Source: Enoplosus armatus
Taxonomy: Eukaryota; Chordata; Actinopteri; Centrarchiformes; Enoplosidae
Reading direction: 5' to 3'
NCBI RefSeq assembly: GCF_043641665.1
Contig: NC_092194.1
Coordinates: 15,606,798-15,670,797, forward strand
Length of the DNA stretch: 64,000 nucleotides
Shown: in pieces, positions 57,101 to 64,000 of the stretch
Layout: every line of letters starts with the position of its first letter
Position numbering within the stretch: the first letter of the stretch is position 1
Notes under the pieces: model-generated
The model's input: the letters and a program-made list of their open reading frames with translations, nothing else
Databases searched by the model: none
What the model was told of the DNA's origin: nothing
Position numbers and translations under genes: made by a program

Positions 57101-60100
57101 GTGTGGGTCAGTCCTCAGGTGGAGGTGATCTCTGTTGATTCGCCAGATGTAGTGGAGATAGTGGACACGTCAGATAAAAGTAAGAATTGATTGTCATCTC
57201 CGCACATATCACCTTTTAACTTTTAAATTTCTGTTCACGCTGTTTACACGTCTTTGTCTTCTTCCATGGATTTTATATCTTACATACATTTTTACCTGAC
57301 TTCACAGGTACGAGCAAAGGAAAGATGAAAGCCGCCAAGCGAAAGCCCAGTAAAGGTACAAACCCAGTAAACTTTGTATTTGTCAAAATATGTGCATGTT
57401 GAAGGCACTACGTAACATAGCTTGACAGGGAACCTTCTTGAAAAGACCAGTGAATTCTCAATGCTGCTGTTTGGGTCGTATAACTTTATTATCACCGTTT
57501 CCAATGAACTAAAGCATGAATCTGTATGCTTACTGTGCAGAGGCCCCAGTGTTGCTGGAGGATCTGGACTTTGCTGCAGCACTGGGTGGCTCAGCATCAG
57601 GCTCAAAGAAGAAGAAAACTGCCAAGAAGGCCACTCCCAAACTGAGTGAGTTCCAACAGTATTATTTTACCTGGCGTTTTCTGTTTCACATACTCTATTA
57701 AATTAGTGAAAAAAATGTTGTATGTAGTGACGTTGGAGATGTTTGTGTACCTTTTTGTATGTGCAGGTGTGGAATCCTGCATCCCTGAAAGTGCAGATGA
57801 CTTATCAGCTAGAGCGACTCTCATCATTTCTCCGCTCTCGGTGCTCAGCAACTGGCTGGTAGGAATACAGCAACAAAACACACACAAAAGGACTCTTTCT
57901 GCCACTGAACTGTATTTACGTACTGTCCTGCTAATTAGCTCGGTGACAAGTATAGGTGGGTAAAATGAAAGGGAAGCTTGTTTGCTGCTCCTGGTAAAAA
58001 ACAAAACTGTATACCGTTACAGAGCAGGGCCACATTGAACAGCAAGTGAAAGATTAACATGTGACCAGCCAAAAGTGCCACATTCAATGCTACTTTTCAA
58101 TCCCTGAGGTCCGCATGTGTCATGTTTCCTTCCTCTATCCTGTGTGTGTGTGTGTGTGTGTGTGCAGGACCAGTTTGAGCAGCATGTGCGTGCTAACGTG
58201 AAGCTAAACGTGTATCTGTATTATGGCTCAGAGCGCAACAGGAGCAAGAAGTTTCTGTCCTCGCAGGACGTGGTGATCACCACCTACAACGTCCTCTCTG
58301 CCGACTTTGGGGTGAGTGTAGACAGGTCACATGTATGTCTGTAAGGTGAACCAAGGTGTTCACACAGAAAAGAAAACATGGGAGACACTGCGGTGGTGTG
58401 GACTGTGCATTCATTTACTTTGATAAGCAATATCTTCAAATGAAAGTCTGTCCTGAACCTGGACTGTATGTTTCAGTCATGTCAATATTCAGTTGAGAGA
58501 TGTGCACTTAGATAGAGATAATTAGCTTCTCTTTTAAAGGGAAACGTTAGGGATTTTTTTTACCTGCATTGTATCATTACAGTGTGGGAAGTATATGGAA
58601 ATGAACAATGTTTAACTTCCCTCCATGTTGCCCACACCCAGGGACCCAGGGTTCGAACTACAGATTGTGCCTCTGCATTTTTTGTATGCCCGCCTCCACG
58701 GACAGTCGGATCAAAACATCCTGTCCAAAATCAACTGGTTAGAACAGATGCTGGAATCAGAACCACAGGCAGAAAATGATTTTAATAGTGTAATGCTGGA
58801 ATCTGACATTCAGGTGCCACAATATAGTGCTGAGGAATTACGGTGTATGGAGGAGGAAGAGGCCGCCACAGCCAAGAGTCAAGCACCGCCAGCTGGTGAG
58901 GGAAGAGCTGCCCCGTGCCAGGGACAACTGGTGGTACCACTGCGGTAAATGTGCACCAATGGAAACAGAAGTGGAGTTACTTAGTAACTCTGACTGGCTG
59001 TTTGTAGGAGTTAGGGAAGTTTACACTTCAGCGGCCTGCGAGTGGCCTTGGAAGGCAACAGGCCCAGTGAATTCTGGTTGTTGTAGGTTTTCTACCTTTT
59101 GAGCAAAAGGGAATACCACAGCCCTTTTTTCTCATGTTGCACCATTTTCAAAAATACATACTGCTTAGACAGCCCAGTTTTTTGAAAAGACCATCTTTCC
59201 AGAGGTGAAATACCCCTTTAATAACAAATATAATGTGTTTGTTTCCCTTTCAGAATAAGAGTCCCCTCCATGGGATCAATTGGCTGAGGGTTGTGCTGGA
59301 CGAAGGACACATCATAAGAAACCCCAATGCACAGATGAGTAAGGCTGTGCTCGACCTTAAAGCTCAGAGGCGCTGGATCTTGTCAGGTACACCTGCAACT
59401 TAACACACACACACACAGTCCAACATATAAATACACAAACATACTTGTGCTGGTTGATAATTTATTGTTGTTCGTCATCTCCCATGTAATCGTTTTTTTT
59501 AAATGAAAAAGATTTTATGTACTTTTTTATTTTTAATTTCATTTTTGTACTAAAACTCAAAAAAGTTTTGACTTAATGGGTTGAACATGAGTTTAAACTT
59601 TTTACCATGTGATTTTGAATACTTATCGTAATATAAGTATCAAGATGAAGAGATTATGTCACAATAGTACTTTTATCCATAGTGTCCACCACAAATACTC
59701 CTTTTGACTGACTATTTGAGGGACATTAACAAGTACACACAGATAATGTCTCAGTATTAAGACTGTCATCAAACGTTTGTGTGTTCATTCTTCCCTTCCC
59801 TTCAGGTACTCCTATCCAGAACAGCGTGAAGGACCTGTGGATGCTGCTGGCCTTCCTGCGTCTGAAGCCCTTCGATGTGAGAGAGTGGTGGAACAGGGTG
59901 ATCCAGAGACCTGCTACTCAAGGAGACAGGGCCGGCCTGCAGTGAGTGCTCACAGATACATTAAATTACGCTGCTGCAATGTAGCTATAATACTCCAGGG
60001 GGTGCTATTTACTGTTAGTGAGTAGTGGTACAGTCTGAGATAACAGTGATACAGTCAGTCTGAGTGAAATTATAGCTGAGTGTGTAATATGTTGTAGAGA

Positions 60101-63100
60101 TTGTAAAGCCCTTTCAGCCTAATTTGGTTTTGGCTGATGTAAATAAATTTGACATGACTTATTCTCAGAAGAAGTTAATCACAGCTGTTGGAGATGATGA
60201 CGGACTTACTTCTTATTGGTTGCTGCTCTTGCTAGTTAATTAACAAACAGAATTGGTTTTATAGTCCAAATTCTTCTAGTTTAAATTTTATGTATATATA
60301 AATAATGTATCAGGCATCTAAGTTGTGACATTCTTACAAATAACATTGAAAAGTTCTCCTGTAATTGATTATATCAGAGCAGTTGCTAACTATATGTGTT
60401 AACAAACTATGCTGAGTGTAAAACCCTGAGTAAGTGTTGGATGAAAGTTTGTAATTTTGGCTGATATTTTAGCATTTGTCATATTGTATTAATGATAATC
60501 AGACGTCATACCTGAATAAACTCAGCCAATTGATTCTGTGCCCAGCAACCTTCAGACCCTGGTGAAGTGCATCACCCTGCGGCGGACAAAGAGCAGTGAG
60601 GTGAATGGGCGCCCCCTGGTGTCTCTGCCTGAGAAGACAGTATGTGTGGAGCAGGTGGAGCTGAGCCAGCCAGAGAGAGAGGAGTACGAGCTGGCACGCA
60701 ATGAGGGAAGAAACACCATCAGCAGGTGTGTTTGTGTGTGTGTGTGTGTGTTTGTGTGTGTGTATGTGGATGCATGTTTGACTAGATCAATCACGTCATA
60801 AAACTGATCAGCAACAGATAAAGAGTTAGTTAGCGTATGAGGCCATTTTAACAGAACATACAGCTGTTGAGCTGTTGCATATCGCTGTGTTTAAGTTGTC
60901 TTAATTGTGTGTGTGTGTGTGTGTGTAGATACGTAGCTGAAGGGACAGTCTTGAGGAATTATGCTGATGTGTTGGCCATCCTGATGAGGCTTCGACAGCT
61001 CTGCTGCCACCCTGACCTGCTGGCAAAAACCTCCTCAGACCTGGGTAAAACCTGCAGTGTGATATGAGACTAATGTGACTGAATAGAGTATAGCTTTTGT
61101 ACGCTGGGATCACTTGATATGCAAACAGGCTTTCTGGAGATTTCTAATGATTTTTGTATTTGGTTGATATATTAGACTTTTTATTATTGGAAAATAAATT
61201 CTGATACCTAGGTTCACTTCTGGGCCGTTTGCAGAATCATTTTCTATACAGGTTTTGTGTTTAAAGATTGCTCCTGTTAAAATATTTTCTGGCTGATTAG
61301 ACCTCCTTCAAATTGCTGAGATCAGATATTGTGAAGCACGTGACCTGCTGCCATTGAAGTGTAAATTGTCCTGCCGTAAGTTATCATGAGACCGAGAGAA
61401 ACAATTTACTGAGAGCGTTTTCTCTTCATGCCCAGACAGTCCTGAGAAGACATGACGTCTATGTCCTCAATTGTAGCTACGGCCTCAATACATGTTTGAA
61501 GAAGATTTCTTTCGTCTGTCATTATTTTCACATGTAAATGTGTCAAATGTCTTGTCTGTAGGTGCTGCAGCGACGCCTGCAGAACTGCGAGAGCGTCTGA
61601 TAGAGAAGCTGCGGTTGGTGTTGGCCAGCGGCTCAGACGAGGAGTGCTCTGTGTGTCTGGACTCGGTCCGTCTGCCCGTCATTACACACTGTGCCCACGT
61701 TTACTGCCGGCCCTGCATCGCCCAGGTTCTCAGCACCAAGCAGGTACATGTGCTGCCCTCAGCAGACAGCAGGGATTTGTAATTTAATTCTCATTTGACA
61801 GTTAACTTAAAAGGCTAATCATTAAGTGATCTTTTCTCTATGCTCTATTCGTCTGTGTCTGTGCATAGGAAGCGGCGCGCTGTCCTCTCTGTCGAAGTGA
61901 GATCAAGTCCAGTGAACTGGTGGAGTTTCCACAGGAGGAAATTGAGGAAGAGAACAGTACAAACTCTGAGAAGTGGAGGAAAAGCTCTAAGGTACACTGC
62001 ACACTCTGAGGCTGCAGAATCAACTGTGGATAAAAATAGTAAAAACACACTATTTTTTTAAACCTTAAAAGGAAATGTGCTAGACTTGGACTTCTGCAAG
62101 ATGTCTGGTGCTGTGCAAAATCACTTTAAGTTGGCTACAAATCATTTTAGTCTTCTCCTACATTCATTCCTTTCAACTTTCTTTTTTTAAGGTCTCAGTG
62201 GAGAATGAAATGCTCAAATACAAAATTGCCTTGATTTATTCATTCATTACATACCTGGCAGGGCTTCAAAAGGCCTCAAGTGTGAGGTGTATTGGAATGA
62301 CTGGAGTTTCAACTTATTACCCATTGTTTTAGTGGCTTTTCTGATCCTGGTGCTTTTTGTGACTCTTTCCTCAGTTCTTGACTCAGAAGTCACTCAAAAA
62401 GTATGCTTCAGCAGCGTGACAGTGATGGAATCGTATGCCACCATGTGAGAGCTGTGTTGTTCCTCCTTTGAAGTCTGTTTTTGTCTCTGCAGGTGCAGGC
62501 ACTGATGGGAAACCTGCTCAGGCTGCGATGTGAAGACAGCAGCATTAAGTGTTTGGTTGTCTCTCAGTTTACACGCTTCCTCACCATACTGGAGAGTCCA
62601 CTCAGGTAATACACACATTCACAGTAGAGGTTCAGGATTTTCAGAAGTCTGTTTTAGAGGTCTAGAGATCTGTTAGCAGTGCACCAGCAGCTCTTGAGTA
62701 GATAATTTCTAGATTCAATTAATTTGAATTAATTAATTTATGTTATTTTATGACTTGTCTCTTGGCATTATTGTCCTCCCTCCTCTTCACCAGAGAGCAT
62801 GGTTTCAGTTTTGTGCGTTTGGACGGCACCATGAGCCAAAAGAAGAGGACTCAGGTCATCCAGGAGTTTCAGAGCTCTGCAGCTGACAGCCCTGCCATCA
62901 TGCTTCTGTCACTCAAAGCTGGAGGGGTGGGGCTTAACTTGACAGCCGCCTCTCGTGTTTTCCTCATGGACCCTGTAAGTACCGATTCTGGCACATTCAC
63001 ACGTACCACCACGGTTGATTTTGTGTATCAGGTTGTACACGCTGAAGGGATTTTGCATGAGGCCACATACAAAAGTTTGTGAGCTGATTTACTGTATGGC

Positions 63101-63865
63101 AACATACAGTACGTTGTCACTGCAAGTTTACTGGCACTTGAAAATGTAAAACTTGATTCGTGGTAAACTGGTTGGTTTTTATGATTGTTTATATGGCATT
63201 TTTGCCACATTGGGATAGTGTGACAGTGACAAAGTTGTATTGAATATATTCAGATTTTGTTATGGATTAAGATTTTCTGCAGGGTTTTACAGTGGAGGTG
63301 GGCCACCTCGCCTCAAACAGAGACCACCTCCGCCACAAGTGAAGCAGGGAAGAAGATTAAATGCCATATATGACTGTTGTGTGACCTTCGTTTCGGCCAT
63401 CATGTACGAACTAAATTGATCACAAGAAACCATGCAGATGAGATCAAAAATATTAAATGATAAAATGTTTGTAAACTGTGTGTTTTAGGCATGGAACCCT
63501 GCTACTGAGGAGCAGTGTATCGACCGCTGCCACCGTCTGGGACAGAAGAGGAAAGTCGCCGTCACAAAGGTCAGAAAACTAGGACTGCATTTCTTATTTG
63601 TGGCAAGGCATCACATTTCATCACCTACTGCGTCAATTTTACACTGTGAAGACTAGAAATCTGAATGTGCTTTATGTTGTCACCAAGACAAATCCCTGTT
63701 CAGGTACCTGGTGATGAAAGTGATTTCTTCAGATTTAAAATTAGTTATTATGTGTATATATTATATTATATTCTTAGGTTAAATGCTATGTGGATAGTCC
63801 ACAAGTTCATACTAGAGAGCGAGAAAGATCACTAACTGGAACATTTTGCTTGTATCTATGTTTTA

Positions 63866-63899
<34 letters not shown>

Positions 63900-64000
63900 G
63901 CAGTTCATTGTGAAAGATTCAGTGGAGGAGAGCATGATGAAGATCCAGAGGCAGAAGCAGGACCTGGTGGAGAAGGCTTTTGGCTCCACAAACACTGATA
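54158..64000 (+). CDS. hltf: Helicase-like transcription factor (HLTF), 3' end cut by window
   Basis: SNF2-family double-strand DNA translocase with a RING E3 ligase; remodels stalled forks and polyubiquitinates PCNA. Coding exons: 54158-54355, 54497-54663, 54803-54945, 55118-55203, 55458-55529, 55972-56163, 56431-56505, 56604-56664, 56757-56817, 57112-57179, 57308-57355, 57541-57645, 57767-57858, 58168-58311, 59254-59386, 59806-59941, 60546-60725, 60929-61044, 61562-61743, 61869-61991, 62493-62605, 62794-62974, 63489-63569, 63904-off end; about 951 aa visible. HIRAN domain from about residue 50 ([20 protein letters not shown]), Walker A ADDMGLGKT split by an intron, DEGH box ([13 protein letters not shown]), TGTPIQN-like SGTPIQN, RING CSVCLDS...CAHVYCRPC...CPLC inserted between the helicase lobes, then [18 protein letters not shown] and [10 protein letters not shown]. 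The order matches human HLTF (1009 aa); the final residues lie beyond the window. The region encoded by 56604-57645 is basic, low-complexity and poorly conserved. Confidence 0.96.
58141..58164 (+). repeat. (TG)n tract next to hltf acceptor
   Basis: TG run ending directly at the CAG acceptor of the exon starting 58168, serving in place of a pyrimidine tract. Similar GT runs precede the acceptors at 60929 (tract 60906-60926) and 63904 (tract about 63869-63899). Confidence 0.9.
58312..59253 (+). other. hltf: hltf intron containing an inserted sequence
   Basis: 942-bp intron, longer than its neighbours. The central part (about 58538-59222) looks like an insertion and includes a degenerate coding-like fragment listed separately. 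Confidence 0.45.
58625..59102 (+). pseudogene. Degenerate coding-like fragment in hltf intron
   Basis: Two overlapping open frames (58625-58948 and 58827-59102) suggest one old reading frame broken by a frameshift near 58880. The second carries [20 protein letters not shown] followed by METEVE. The Trp/Cys-rich pattern recalls the C-terminal cytoplasmic domain of P2X7-like proteins that is scattered through fish genomes, but the resemblance is weak and the expected CC after the acidic residues is absent. Not part of hltf: the flanking hltf exons join in frame without it. Confidence 0.3.
59387..63903 (+). other. hltf: hltf introns downstream of the DEGH exon
   Basis: Introns longer than 300 bp here (59387-59805, 59942-60545, 61045-61561, 61992-62492, 62975-63488, 63570-63903) hold GT microsatellite tracts and otherwise unremarkable AT-rich sequence; no nested gene or RNA is recognised. 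Confidence 0.55.

Noticed and set aside
58645..58660. tRNA B-box-like GGTTCGAACTA in the hltf intron
   Set aside because: No A-box or cloverleaf around it; it is part of the degenerate coding-like fragment.

Overview
The window is vertebrate nuclear DNA from a ray-finned, probably percomorph, fish. The grounds are compact intron-split genes with fish-like versions of ELAVL1, PAK2 and HLTF, many CA/GT tracts, several short repeats that recur inside the window and look like common teleost elements, and an immunoglobulin light-chain (IgL) locus built as repeated cassettes with V segments opposed to J-C, which is the teleost arrangement.

Layout: (1) 1-9690, elavl1 (HuR) on the minus strand: 3'UTR, five coding exons (325 aa), a long first intron, a noncoding first exon and promoter. 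(2) 10838-14005, a seven-exon tetraspanin (247 aa) on the minus strand, closest to the TSPAN3/36/37 group. (3) 15206-38951, the IgL locus: ten V segments, all minus; four J segments and four C exons, all plus. Four cassettes (A-D) have the order V1 - J - C - V2, plus two V3-type segments. Every V carries a 12-bp-spacer RSS and every J a 23-bp-spacer RSS (kappa-type), so rearrangement must be inversional. Cassettes A, B and D have C exons that look identical; cassette C carries a clearly different C isotype. (4) 41458-47153 plus upstream exons, pak2 on the minus strand (14 coding exons, 517 aa). (5) 54158-64000, hltf on the plus strand, 24 coding exons visible, running off the right end.

The flanking genes are housekeeping or signalling genes (mRNA stability, Rac/Cdc42-dependent kinase, fork-remodelling translocase/E3 ligase) with no mechanistic tie to the IgL genes. 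Within the IgL array the most notable points are: all four V2 copies encode Ala where the framework-1 disulfide Cys is expected; every J-C intron, including the divergent one, carries an Ets-IRF composite motif followed by an E-box; each V2 is preceded by a CTCF-like core motif, all in the same orientation; and one V (32002-32468) appears to be a V3/V1 chimera. Exon boundaries were set by hand from splice consensus, reading-frame continuity and remembered family sequences; no alignment was run.
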